Positions 1 through 7,903 of a stretch of DNA of 16,852 bases are shown here, one piece after another; positions within the stretch are counted from its first letter, which is position 1, and each line of letters begins with the position of its first letter. Made by a program: the position numbers and the translations under genes. The stretch is from Larix sibirica (taxonomy: Eukaryota; Streptophyta; Pinopsida; Pinales; Pinaceae). The stretch lies in NCBI GenBank assembly GCA_004151065.3, contig NWUY0300010669.1, positions 49,548 to 66,399 on the forward strand. Direction: 5' to 3'. Under the pieces are notes generated by a model, which did not search any database, was not told the origin of the DNA, and worked only from the letters and a program-made list of their open reading frames with translations.

Positions 1-112
1 ATCAAACCTACAACGTCCCGAAGATTAGAACCCATTCCATCTCCAGAATCGAACCTGCGATGTCTAGAAGATCATAATCCACGTGATCTCCACCAACCGA
101 ACCTACGACATC
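1..112 (-). repeat. Tandem repeat, about 48-bp unit, 2.3 copies
   Basis: Read on the minus strand, units at 112-65 (48 nt), 64-18 (47 nt) and 17-1 (partial, cut by the window edge) each open with a GAYRTYGYAGGTTYG-like motif. The two full units also share a GGAGAT and an ATCTTC block. The array probably continues to the left. The unit is 16 codons long, so a reading frame through it repeats a D-[VI]-[VA]-G-S motif. The central palindrome CACGTG at 80-85 occurs in one unit only. Confidence 0.7.
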
Positions 113-232
113 CAGGAAATATCGAATCAAGGCCAGGTTTGAGGTGAATTTCAGGAAATTAAGTGCAGGAATGGGAGGGAAGATAGAATTGTAGCCCGCG
201 GAAATGAAACACAGAGGAAACCTCAGGAACAC
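8..232 (-). CDS. Unrecognised 74-residue open frame, possible partial exon
   Basis: I do not recognise this protein. The frame starts at an ATG at 232-230 with a hydrophobic, basic N terminus (MFLRFPLCFISAGYN) that could pass for a signal or transit peptide. It ends at a stop just inside the left edge. Its C-terminal half is the translation of the 48-bp tandem repeat, giving DVVGS and DIAGS repeats. Upstream on the minus strand (233-380) the DNA is less AT-rich than the rest of the window, so this could be the 5' end of a host gene or its leader. Chance openness is just as plausible. There is no conserved motif to decide it. Confidence 0.15.
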   Translation of the reverse strand: MFLRFPLCFISAGYNSIFPPIPALNFLKFTSNLALIRYFLDVVGSVGGDHVDYDLLDIAGSILEMEWVLIFGTL

Positions 233-696
233 GCTCTCGACAGACCAGCGACTATGTAGTGGAAGAGAGTGAATGTGGTAGTGTTGTATTGGAGTGAACG
301 TGTCATATTTCTATTTGATGGAGGGACGGCGAAATTGGGAACCGTGCCCACAAACACAAACAAGCCCTTAAGCGTAAATATATTGGGCAAAGGCATCATT
401 TTTAGACATTGGCTCTATATTTTGAAAAGGAGTCTCCAATTATAGGTAACCATGTGTATGATATTCTCCAATTGTGTATGATATTTTCCAATCATAGGTA
501 ATTATGTGTATGATATTATGATTGTATTGAAGAGGAGCATTCTACAATTTAGTGAAGAGAGGATGTGTAATTTTTTTTGGAATTGGAGTTGATATGTGTC
601 TTTTTAAAAAATAATAAAATATTATAAAAATAATATGTCTACTCAAATTAAATTTAAAACATTTACAACCACATATATAAAACTATATAAATTAGA
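233..696. other. Unassigned DNA with short AT-rich repeats
   Basis: No gene is supported here. From about 400 the sequence becomes AT-rich. The 13-mer TGTGTATGATATT occurs three times (453-465, 473-485, 505-517), with CCAAT and ATAGGTAA blocks between copies, so 430-520 is a decayed local repeat. The segment ends abruptly at the N at 697 and shares nothing with the sequence that precedes the second copy of the large repeat at 7037. Confidence 0.6.
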
Positions 697-697
697 N
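697..697. other. Single N, probable contig join at left edge of large repeat
   Basis: The base after this N (698) is the first base of the 5,519-bp segment that recurs at 7037. The bases before it do not match the corresponding bases before 7037. A junction exactly at the N suggests a contig boundary or scaffolding join rather than an ordinary ambiguous call. Confidence 0.6.
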
Positions 698-1326
698 CAT
701 CAAGATATGCTTTGCTTTACAAGAGTTTTCACATCATGTGGCTCATTCTCCCATATTAAGCAACCTTCTCCTCATAACAATCAAGATCTAAGGCTCTCGC
801 ATGAAGTGGCACAAGCAAGACCCCCTTGTTTATTCTCTCCAAACAAAAAGTATACCAAAATCCAACTTACCATCCCTCTCCTCATGAGGGGATTTTATAG
901 CTTTACATGGATAAGAACTACTCCATCATATCAGGGAGAAGATATCTCTCAAGATCCCATAATGTAGGATCTAAGCATAGCTCAAGGGACAAGAGGAGAG
1001 AAAATCTCTATATCCCCGTGAAGATCTCTACTCTCCATGAGACTAGGAAACTAGAAGATTACGTATGAGTTCTCCATTAGTTTTCCTTTTTACATTTGTG
1101 AGGAAAAAATACAAAAGCTTAGAGCTTAAGTATTAATTAATCATTTTCCTCTTTTAATTTCATTTTTGTCTGAAAATTCAAAAAGCAATATCTTTCGCAT
1201 ACGAAGTCCATTCAACCCCGTTTAAGTTGTGTCGAAAAGCTCCCTACAAGCTCTTTGTTGTTCGAAAATCTTCGATAATGAAGAAAACCTTCTGCATCTG
1301 TTGACTGTGGAGATCCTCCTGGATCA
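698..1326 (-). mobile_element. LTR-like repeat P, copy 1 (3' LTR of minus-strand element, truncated)
   Basis: This block aligns with 4701-5372. In the first 160 or so aligned positions I count about 24 differences, roughly 85% identity. Read on the minus strand it begins TGATCC at 1326, where similarity to the other copy stops, and a purine-rich tract lies just before it. A TATA-like box at 900-891 is conserved in both repeats. These points fit a 3' LTR of an element read on the minus strand. Against a clean LTR: the other end is AATGAAA rather than a canonical CA, and the N at 697 removes the last 15 bases. Confidence 0.55.
891..900 (-). promoter_or_regulatory. TATA-like box in LTR P, copy 1
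   Basis: Minus strand reads CTATAAAATC. The same string sits at the matching place in LTR Q, 20 bases downstream of a shared AAGCTATAAAAT context. About ten bases further is the perfect palindrome CCTCATGAGG (880-889). Conservation in both repeats supports an LTR promoter that fires on the minus strand; transcription itself is not shown. Confidence 0.4.
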
Positions 1327-1339
1327 AGCCTCCCCATAT
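1327..1339 (-). other. Polypurine-tract-like site, copy 1
   Basis: Minus strand reads ATATGGGGAGGCT immediately before the TGATCC start of LTR P. A G-rich purine run next to the 3' LTR is where plus-strand DNA synthesis is primed in LTR retrotransposons. The run is short (GGGGAGG) and interrupted by pyrimidines, so support is moderate. Block Q has no such tract beside it, as expected if Q is the 5' LTR. Confidence 0.4.
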
Positions 1340-1564
1340 AAAGGACTTTTGGGCCCACAAAAGTCTACATACAGAGTTTAACTCATCATTCTCTTTGCAA
1401 CTCAACAAAGGCATACAAGCACTTTGCTGTATATAAGTGATGTTATAACATCCATCACTTTTACAATTTACTCTTCTTGGGGTCTCATACACAACAAGTG
1501 ATTTACAAATTTTCAACATTAAAAACAATCAACTTTGTAAATAAGCTACCCATTTTCGAGCAAA

Positions 1565-2731
1565 CTATGCTAAAGGATTCCTCTTCTTTAGCTTATCTTC
1601 TTCATGAACTGCTTTGGGGACTGATGGAGCTTGATCAATTTTTTCATCAGCTACCACTGTCCTTATGGGTTCTCGCACGACTTTTCTCCAATGCTTTATA
1701 GCTTCTTGCATAACTTTCCTCCCCTGCTCTGGACGAAGCTGTGGGTGAAGTTTCCAACACTTCTCAACACGTTGTCCACTCATTTTGCAATGAGTGCAAT
1801 AATTCTTCTTGCCACTCTCCCTCTTATGATGAGGAGGATGGTCTCGTTGTTGCGTCCTCTTCCTGGTCGACATTACTTTCCTGTAAAAATCCATTCTTTT
1901 CCAACACTTAACAACAATATGGTTATTCAAACCGCAAAATGTACATGTTTTTTTATACCACAAGTTATGCTTTTCATTGCCAATTTTCTTATAATCAAGA
2001 GGAATGTTGGAATAATTAAACTTATTATACCTTGAATGGTTGTCTTTGGTGCAGATCTAGCAAGGAGAACTTGACTCAAATCCTTCAGGATGTTCATCCC
2101 TCTCTAGAGATGTTTTGGATTCTTTGTCACTGATATGAGATGGTGGCGTGCCTTCGTTCTGCTTGAGTGGTTTTGGTAATGGTTCAGGTTCTTCACTTGA
2201 AGCATGTCTTGCTTGAACTAATTTGGAACATTCTCCATACCCTAATCCTGCATATTGAGGTCTTTCTTCCACTTCTATTGGATTAATTATTCCTTGGCCA
2301 TTAATTCCAAGGCCCTTTCCGTCAAAAACCATCTTAGTTAACAGTTTAAAACCAATGCCTTTCTTTTACTTCTCAACTGCACCAAAAGAAGCATATGCAT
2401 ATTGATGGGGTGAAAGAGAACATGATGAACATGGCGAATTACTTATAGTGTATACCTCGGCCATGGTTTCTGCATCTTTGGTAGAAGTTTGTCTCTTTTG
2501 CATTGTAGACTCTTCATTCTCCTGAAACTTTGTCAACATCTCGTCCTTAGCTTGCAACTCAAGTTGCAAGGCTTCTAATCTCTCTTGCAACTCTCAAAGC
2601 CTATCTTGCAACTCTTGCTTGTCACCCTCCAATTTTTGTAGCAATTTTCTCAACTCAGCATTTTCTCCCTGAATTGTTTGGTTGATTTCTTCAAACTCGT
2701 GAAGCCATACTTGCTTCTTTGCTTTGTCCAT
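1565..2731 (-). pseudogene. Gag-like pseudogene with coiled coil, G-patch-like motif and two zinc knuckles, copy 1
   Basis: Gag-like structural protein of a non-autonomous LTR element. The minus-strand frame runs from ATG at 2731-2729 (MDKAKKQVWLHEFEE) to TAG at 1567-1565, 388 codons. It is broken only by in-frame TGA (2596-2594), TAA (2368-2366) and TAG (2059-2057), with no frameshift. Codons about 10-70 form a heptad-rich coiled coil (ENAELRKLLQKLEGDKQEL). Around 2356-2231 lies a G-patch-like motif (FDGKGLGINGQG, then NPIEV and AGLGYGE). Two knuckles follow: CTFCGLNNHIVVKC (1945-1904), a full CCHC, and CTHCKMSGQRVEKC (1798-1757), where Gln replaces the zinc-binding His. A basic Lys/Arg-rich tail ends it. 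The same frame continues past the stop to 1246 with two more stops, into the LTR. No protease, RT or integrase follows. The domains are clear; the family name is not. Confidence 0.8.
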
Positions 2732-4275
2732 GGTTCTATGCTACAACCAATACACTTGCACTTTTCAAACTCCAACAAATGGAGAAAATTGGCACGATAT
2801 TAACAAACCCTTTGGAGAACTTGCGTACAAGCCAAATAGAAAGATATCGGGATCTCTCGAAAATGCACCCTATTACAAATTTCAAGCCGATGGCAAATAC
2901 ATCAAACATTCATTAATGGTAAAACTTGATGGTTTTAAAATCCCCACTATAAAAAGTGCAACATGAAAATTTTCATCTCCCTTGTTTTGCCTTTTCCAAC
3001 TTTAAGCATGGGCAAATTAGCTTTACAATAATTAAACTATGCAACTATGGTGTTGCCAACATCTCAAAAACAATATTAAAATGACTTGCCATAATGGCTT
3101 TAAGAATACCTTTGCTACCGAAGCTTAGACACTCTAAGTAAAGCCTTATGCCAATGTCATGCAAGCGCTAACTAAAAAGTAAGCCTTTCTCCTAAGTTTT
3201 TTTTTATGCCCACTATTCATTACATGAAAATTTCCCAGGAGCGCTAATGTTTAAAAAGTAGCCTGTAGTAGTAGGGCAGTTGGAATTTGTGGCTATTAAG
3301 TCACTACAGGTTAGCTGTTTAATTCCTGTAGGTCTCAGAGGTTGAGGGTGGGAGCCATTCTAATGGTGACATATGATTTTGACAGCAAAATTCACAAAGC
3401 ATCGGGCAGGTGTGGGAGCAATCAACAGACTAGTGGCTTCATTTTATATACAGTTTTATCACACTACGACTTCACAAGTACAGGTCTGGATTCGTCCTCT
3501 AGATGATTGTTTTACTGCAATCTGCACAGGATTTGTGTACATCAAATTTTACTGAAAGATGTGGACATATAATCATGCATACAAAGAGACAAGCACTTCC
3601 CCTTTAATGCGATGCAATCTGGTGTCAACATTCAAGATGTAAAAACTGCAATGCTTCAGCTTGCACATCACCACATGTCTGACAGAAATAGAGCCTTTGT
3701 GGAGAGGTCGTGCAGATTTAATGAAAGACCATGTAATTATATTCTCCCTCTTGCTATATATGTGAACTGTCTTCAACTGTAAACACCAAATCAGTTTGGC
3801 TATTGTGTGCAGACTTTACATGCATAAAATAGTTCATCAATACACAGAACAAACTGGAACAAAAACCAAAATCTCTGCACGCATCTTTCAACACTCAAGC
3901 AGTAGTGCAATAGTAATCGCTCGAGTTATGAAACTTATCGACCATGTTGCCATCTGTCTCAAGCATTAATAAAACTTAAGACCGCCAAAGATCTCAACGG
4001 AGAGAGTTTCCATGGATTCAACGTCAAGTGAATCTCAATCACGGAGTCGATATGAACTCTGATGGCATATCAAAACTTTGTCAAGTCCTCTGATTTTGTT
4101 GTTGATGGCGTCCAACCTTTTCACATAAACAAAATGTCTCTTTCTGTTGTCACGATGGCGATACATTTCTGGCTCCTTGTGGTGCTGGCTTCCCGAGTTG
4201 GCTAGATTGCCCATTCTTTTACCATTGTAGGGTCGTGTATTTCTTTGTCCTAACATAAATATTCGTAATCCAACT
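2732..4275. other. Unassigned internal region between gag-like gene and LTR-side repeats, copy 1
   Basis: About 1.5 kb lies between the gag start and the LTR-side repeats, longer than an ordinary leader. I recognise no domain. Plus-strand 2724-2966 is open for 80 codons with ordinary-looking residue use (GELAYKPNRKISG), whereas the minus strand there is full of stops. Plus 3373-3555 (60 codons) and minus 4280-4035 (81 codons, Arg/His/Asn-rich, RHRDNRKRHFVYVKRLD) are also open. Around 3230-3850 the texture resembles a transcribed untranslated region. These could be captured host fragments or decayed leader; nothing here proves coding. Confidence 0.4.
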
Positions 4276-4545
4276 AGCAATATCTTTCACGTACGAAGTC
4301 CATTAGACCTCATTCAATTTCAATTTTTGCTCTTTTTGTCCGAAAATCCAACAATCAATATCTTTCGCATACGAAGTCCATTACACCTCATTCAAGTTGC
4401 GTCGGAATTGAAAAGCTCCGTATGAGCTCTTTGTTGTTCGAAAATCTTCGACGGTGATGAAAACCTTCTACATCTGTTGACTGCGGAGATCCTCTTGGAT
4501 CATGTTGTATGTCAGATTTGCTTCATGGGTATTAAGACTGCTGGG
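4276..4545. repeat. Partial third LTR-like block R, copy 1
   Basis: From about 4311 to 4502 this matches the TGATCC end of block Q (5192-5372): shared TTCAATTTTTG, CAATATCTTTCG, CGAAGTCCATTA and GAGATCCTCTTGGATCA strings. It then continues through the same TGTTGTATGT and TTCATGGGTATTAAGACTGC sequence that flanks Q (5373-5415). It also carries an inner duplication, with CAATATCTTTC...ACGAAGTCCATTA at about 4280 and again at about 4355. R is therefore a copy of one LTR end plus its flank, pointing to nested or rearranged elements. Confidence 0.65.
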
Positions 4546-4908
4546 GTAAACCCTCTGAATTAATTTGGGTATTGTTTTATCAAATTCAACTTACTTTTCG
4601 AATCAACTTAGGGTGAAAGGTATTTTAAAAGTGCATTCGTTTATAGTGATTTTCATTGTTTGTGGTTTGATACACTTTGAAAGTGGAGGCTCATAATGTA
4701 TTTCATTAATTTCTCCATCAAGATATCCTTTGTTTTACAAGAGTTTTCACATCATGTGGTTAATTCTCTCATCGTGGGCAACCTTCTCCTCATATCAATC
4801 AGGATTTATGGCTCTTACATGAAGTGGCACAAGTAAGACTCTCTTGCTTATTTTCTCTAAACAAAAATCATACCAAAAGTTAACTTACCATCCCTTTCCT
4901 CACGAGGA

Positions 4909-4918
4909 GATTTTATAG
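4909..4918 (-). promoter_or_regulatory. TATA-like box in LTR Q, copy 1
   Basis: Minus strand reads CTATAAAATC, matching 900-891. In the 5' LTR this would drive the genomic transcript through the gag-like frame. The adjacent palindrome is broken here (CCTCGTGAGG). Confidence 0.4.
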
Positions 4919-4960
4919 CTTTACATGAATCAAAACTACTCCATCATATCAAAGAGAAGA

Positions 4961-5086
4961 TATCTCTCAATATCCCTAAATGTATCTCAATATCCCAAAA
5001 TGTAGGATCTAAGCATAACTCAATATCTCTCAATATCCCAACATGTATCTCAATATCCCAAAATGTAGGATCTAAGCATAACTCAA
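4961..5086. repeat. 63-bp tandem repeat in LTR Q, copy 1
   Basis: Two 63-bp units (4961-5023 and 5024-5086). Each contains two 20-22 nt subunits (TATCTC..AATATCCC..ATG) followed by TAGGATCTAAGCATAACTCAA. LTR P has only one 43-nt form of this unit. Two duplication steps are thus visible: the subunit, then the unit. It produces a repeated ELCLDPTFWDIEIH peptide in a minus-strand open frame (5150-4944), which I regard as incidental. Confidence 0.9.
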
Positions 5087-5372
5087 GGGATAAGAGGAGA
5101 GAAAATCTCAACATCCCCATGAAGATCTCCACTCTCCATGAATACCTCAAGTCTCTATGAGACTAGGAAACTAGAAGACTACATATGAGTTCATTTCAAT
5201 TTTTGTTCTTTTTGTTCGAAAATTCAACAAGCAATATCTTTCGCGTACGAAGTCCATTAGACCCCATTCAAGTTGCGTCGGAAAGCTCCCTACAAGCTCT
5301 TTGTTGTTTGAAAATCTTCGATGGTGATGAAAACCTTCTACGTCTATTGACTGTGGAGATCCTCTTGGATCA

Positions 5373-6216
5373 TGTTGTATGTTAGATTTGCTTCATGGGT
5401 ATTAAGACTGCTGGGGAGAAACCATTTGTTGTGGGGCTTCTTGGTCATTTCCTTTAGTTTTGTGAGTTGATTGAACTTTGTTAAGCTAGAACCTACCTTT
5501 AGTACTCGAAGAGACTTCTTGTTTTTCATTTTTCTGAGTTTGCATTTTTTTAACTACTCAGGACCCGTTCGCTGTCTGTAATACTTATAATAGCGATTTC
5601 CCTAGAAATTTGCATGTAATAATGTGCACAATAGCGATTTACTTCCTAACAACCTTAAGCACAATTGTGAATTCCCTGTAAGGTGTGAATTTTTCACATT
5701 CTTCTTTGTCCAGTTAGACTGACTGAGTTTGTTTGGAAACCTCTGTGTGTATTGGGTGTCTTTGTGACCCCTCTGAATTAATTTGGGTTTTGTTTGAACT
5801 TATACAACTTGTGATTGGCTTGTCCTTCTCAAATTGGTCAAACTTGTATGGTTGAAAGGTCTTGTGTTTGTGACTTCCTTCACTATAACTAATAGGTATA
5901 TCAAGCTTTGTTATTTGTTTGCATTAGAGTGGTTGTTCATCAAGTAGTTTATTTTCATTCAATTTGAGAAGTGAAAATTGGATCATTTTAGAAATTTTTG
6001 CATTTTAATTATGTGAAATTGCAAGTTTTTCATTTGAAAAGTGATTTTATATTGTGCATCAAAAGCAAGTTTGCATTTTGTTTGCATCAATTACAAGTTT
6101 TCTTTTGAAAAGCAAGTTTGCATTTTGCATTAAAAAAAACAAAAAGTTGTATTTGGTTTGTGTAGTTGCACTTGCATCTAGGTTTCAACCTTCATTTGCA
6201 TTCAAAAGTTGATTTG
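5373..6216. other. Flank F of LTR Q, copy 1; no supported gene
   Basis: AT-rich sequence beyond the LTR-like block. Two stretches, 5373-5415 and about 5765-5880, match the shorter sequence beside block R (4503-4620, sharing CCCTCTGAATTAATTTGGGT), so R's flank looks like this region with about 350 bp missing. A minus-strand frame 5529-5344 (61 codons, Lys-rich) is open but unrecognised and runs into the LTR. From 5900 on, TTGCATTTTG and AAGCAAGTTTGC motifs recur. Confidence 0.5.
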
Positions 6217-6636
6217 TATATATATATATATATATATATTATATTTTTTAATTCATATTAATTAACATTAATATGGGTTTATGTAATGATTTATTTTGGA
6301 GAATTTTGATCGCACCTTTAAGCCTTGTCTTTTGGAAAGTAGTTCAAGTTTTAAGGAAGTTTAGTTCAAGATTTTTTTGTGTTGCTTTGTCGAAAGCAAT
6401 TACAAGTTTGATTTTTTTGGATAGTTTGTAAGGAGCTATAGTCTACATAGATTATGAAAGTTTCATGATAGTTATATGATAGGGAAGAATGAACAAGGAG
6501 TGGTGGATGCTACTGTGGGAACAATCGTTCCTAAGATATATGTAATCTCTGTTTTTTTTAATAATCAAAAGCTCTTCAACCGTATAAAAAAAATAAAAAA
6601 TCAACATTAATATATTCCACAAAGAAATTGCCACTA
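6217..6636. other. AT-rich spacer starting with a TA microsatellite
   Basis: Begins with an alternating TA tract (6217-6240), the point at which copies 1 and 2 of the large repeat part. The rest is AT-rich with several A and T runs and no supported gene. A 60-codon minus-strand frame (6634-6452) is unrecognised. It ends at the N at 6637. Confidence 0.6.
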
Positions 6637-6637
6637 N
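6637..6637. other. Single N, possible contig join
   Basis: It lies between the AT-rich spacer and the different 6638-7021 segment. Unlike the other Ns, no repeated sequence is seen to start here, so an ordinary ambiguous call is also possible. Confidence 0.4.
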
Positions 6638-7021
6638 TTCCTAAAGACATACTTGTGTTTATGTCCATCTTCGTGCTAATGCTAGCGAAAGCAAATGCAA
6701 CAAAGTGCCAATCTTGGGTGACTTTGGTGGAATAGATACCTCGACTCGTGGCTTCTTAGCTAAAGGAAGTTTGAATAGTTTAATGTTGTGATCTGAAAAT
6801 GGCGTTAAAACAAACTGCTTCAGTTTATTAACCAAATTTGGATACTTACTTAATTCTCAAATTCCCATAATTAATATGAAATTTGAGAACATTAATTCAT
6901 AACCAGCATATCAAACCTGGAATTAAGAATTCAACACATGAAAAGATATGCAAACCGAAATGATAACGGAGTTCGTCAGACCCTCTGGATACGTCTCCGG
7001 GCTCGATCAATCACTGAACCG
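6638..7021. other. Unassigned flank left of LTR P copy 2, with a short hairpin
   Basis: No gene is supported. An inverted repeat TTCTCAAATT (6854-6863) and AATTTGAGAA (6880-6889) forms a 10-bp stem with a 16-nt loop; being AT-rich it is probably incidental. The last 60 bases are more GC-rich and end directly at the LTR-like block. Confidence 0.5.
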
Positions 7022-7665
7022 TTTCATTAATTTCTCCATCAAGATATGCTTTGCTTTACAAGAGTTTTCACATCATGTGGCTCATTCTCCCATATTAAGC
7101 AACCTTCTCCTCATAACAATCAAGATCTAAGGCTCTCGCATGAAGTGGCACAAGCAAGACCCCCTTGTTTATTCTCTCCAAACAAAAAGTATACCAAAAT
7201 CCAACTTACCATCCCTCTCCTCATGAGGGGATTTTATAGCTTTACATGGATAAGAACTACTCCATCATATCAGGGAGAAGATATCTCTCAAGATCCCATA
7301 ATGTAGGATCTAAGCATAGCTCAAGGGACAAGAGGAGAGAAAATCTCTATATCCCCGTGAAGATCTCTACTCTCCATGAGACTAGGAAACTAGAAGATTA
7401 CGTATGAGTTCTCCATTAGTTTTCCTTTTTACATTTGTGAGGAAAAAATACAAAAGCTTAGAGCTTAAGTATTAATTAATCATTTTCCTCTTTTAATTTC
7501 ATTTTTGTCTGAAAATTCAAAAAGCAATATCTTTCGCATACGAAGTCCATTCAACCCCGTTTAAGTTGTGTCGAAAAGCTCCCTACAAGCTCTTTGTTGT
7601 TCGAAAATCTTCGATAATGAAGAAAACCTTCTGCATCTGTTGACTGTGGAGATCCTCCTGGATCA
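7022..7665 (-). mobile_element. LTR-like repeat P, copy 2 (3' LTR, complete)
   Basis: Complete 644-bp version of block P in the second large repeat. On the plus strand it begins TTTCATTAA at 7022, where similarity to block Q also begins, and ends GGATCA at 7665. The bases just outside are AACCG (7017-7021) on this side and TGTTG (11712-11716) beyond the partner, so no target-site duplication is visible. Confidence 0.6.
7230..7239 (-). promoter_or_regulatory. TATA-like box in LTR P, copy 2
   Basis: Duplicate of 891-900 at the 6,339-bp offset. Minus strand reads CTATAAAATC with the CCTCATGAGG palindrome next to it. Confidence 0.4.
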
Positions 7666-7678
7666 AGCCTCCCCATAT
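7666..7678 (-). other. Polypurine-tract-like site, copy 2
   Basis: Duplicate of 1327-1339; minus strand reads ATATGGGGAGGCT just upstream of the LTR start at 7665. Confidence 0.4.
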
Positions 7679-7903
7679 AAAGGACTTTTGGGCCCACAAA
7701 AGTCTACATACAGAGTTTAACTCATCATTCTCTTTGCAACTCAACAAAGGCATACAAGCACTTTGCTGTATATAAGTGATGTTATAACATCCATCACTTT
7801 TACAATTTACTCTTCTTGGGGTCTCATACACAACAAGTGATTTACAAATTTTCAACATTAAAAACAATCAACTTTGTAAATAAGCTACCCATTTTCGAGC
7901 AAA

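Larger units (their letters stand above)
4701..5372 (-). mobile_element. LTR-like repeat Q, copy 1 (5' LTR of minus-strand element)
   Basis: Partner of block P, in the same orientation, 672 bp long. It is longer mainly because of a 63-bp internal tandem duplication (4961-5086) that P lacks. The TATA-like box is at 4918-4909. Just downstream on the minus strand (4700 towards 4685) lies a GAGCC-containing stretch that could be a very decayed tRNA-Met primer-binding site; only about 7 of 13 bases fit, so I do not annotate it separately. A partial third copy (4276-4545) also shares the sequence beyond TGATCC, so the true outer edge is uncertain. Confidence 0.5.
698..6216. repeat. Large direct repeat, copy 1 (5,519 bp)
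   Basis: This segment recurs at 7037-12555 in the same orientation at a constant offset of 6,339 bp. Every stretch I compared is identical, with no indel across the unit. It holds the 3' LTR-like block, the minus-strand gag-like pseudogene, an unassigned internal region, the second LTR-like block and its flank. It ends at 6216, just before a (TA)n microsatellite. Its left end coincides with an N. Identity is far higher than between the LTR-like repeats inside it, so the duplication is much younger than the insertion, or is artificial. Confidence 0.97.

Noticed and set aside
18-64. Minus-strand GGTTCGATTC resembling a tRNA or SINE B box
   Set aside because: No A box at the right distance and no cloverleaf; the word is part of the 48-bp tandem repeat unit.
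635-967. 110-codon plus-strand open frame crossing the N at 697
   Set aside because: It spans a probable contig join and lies antisense in the LTR-like block; the same block in copy 2 has a shorter frame, and no domain is visible.
1244-1528. 94-codon minus-strand frame after the gag-like stop
   Set aside because: It is in the same frame as the gag-like pseudogene but runs through the purine tract into the LTR, has no protease or other motif, and its last 27 codons are LTR sequence. Not listed as a separate gene.
1631-2035. 134-codon plus-strand open frame (and its duplicate at 7970-8374)
   Set aside because: It lies antisense to the knuckle part of the gag-like pseudogene, which has clear domain evidence; the plus-strand product is merely hydrophobic and without motifs.
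4685-4700. Possible tRNA-Met primer-binding site just downstream of LTR Q on the minus strand
   Set aside because: Only about 7 of 13 bases agree with TGGTATCAGAGCC, mostly the GAGCC end; too weak to annotate.
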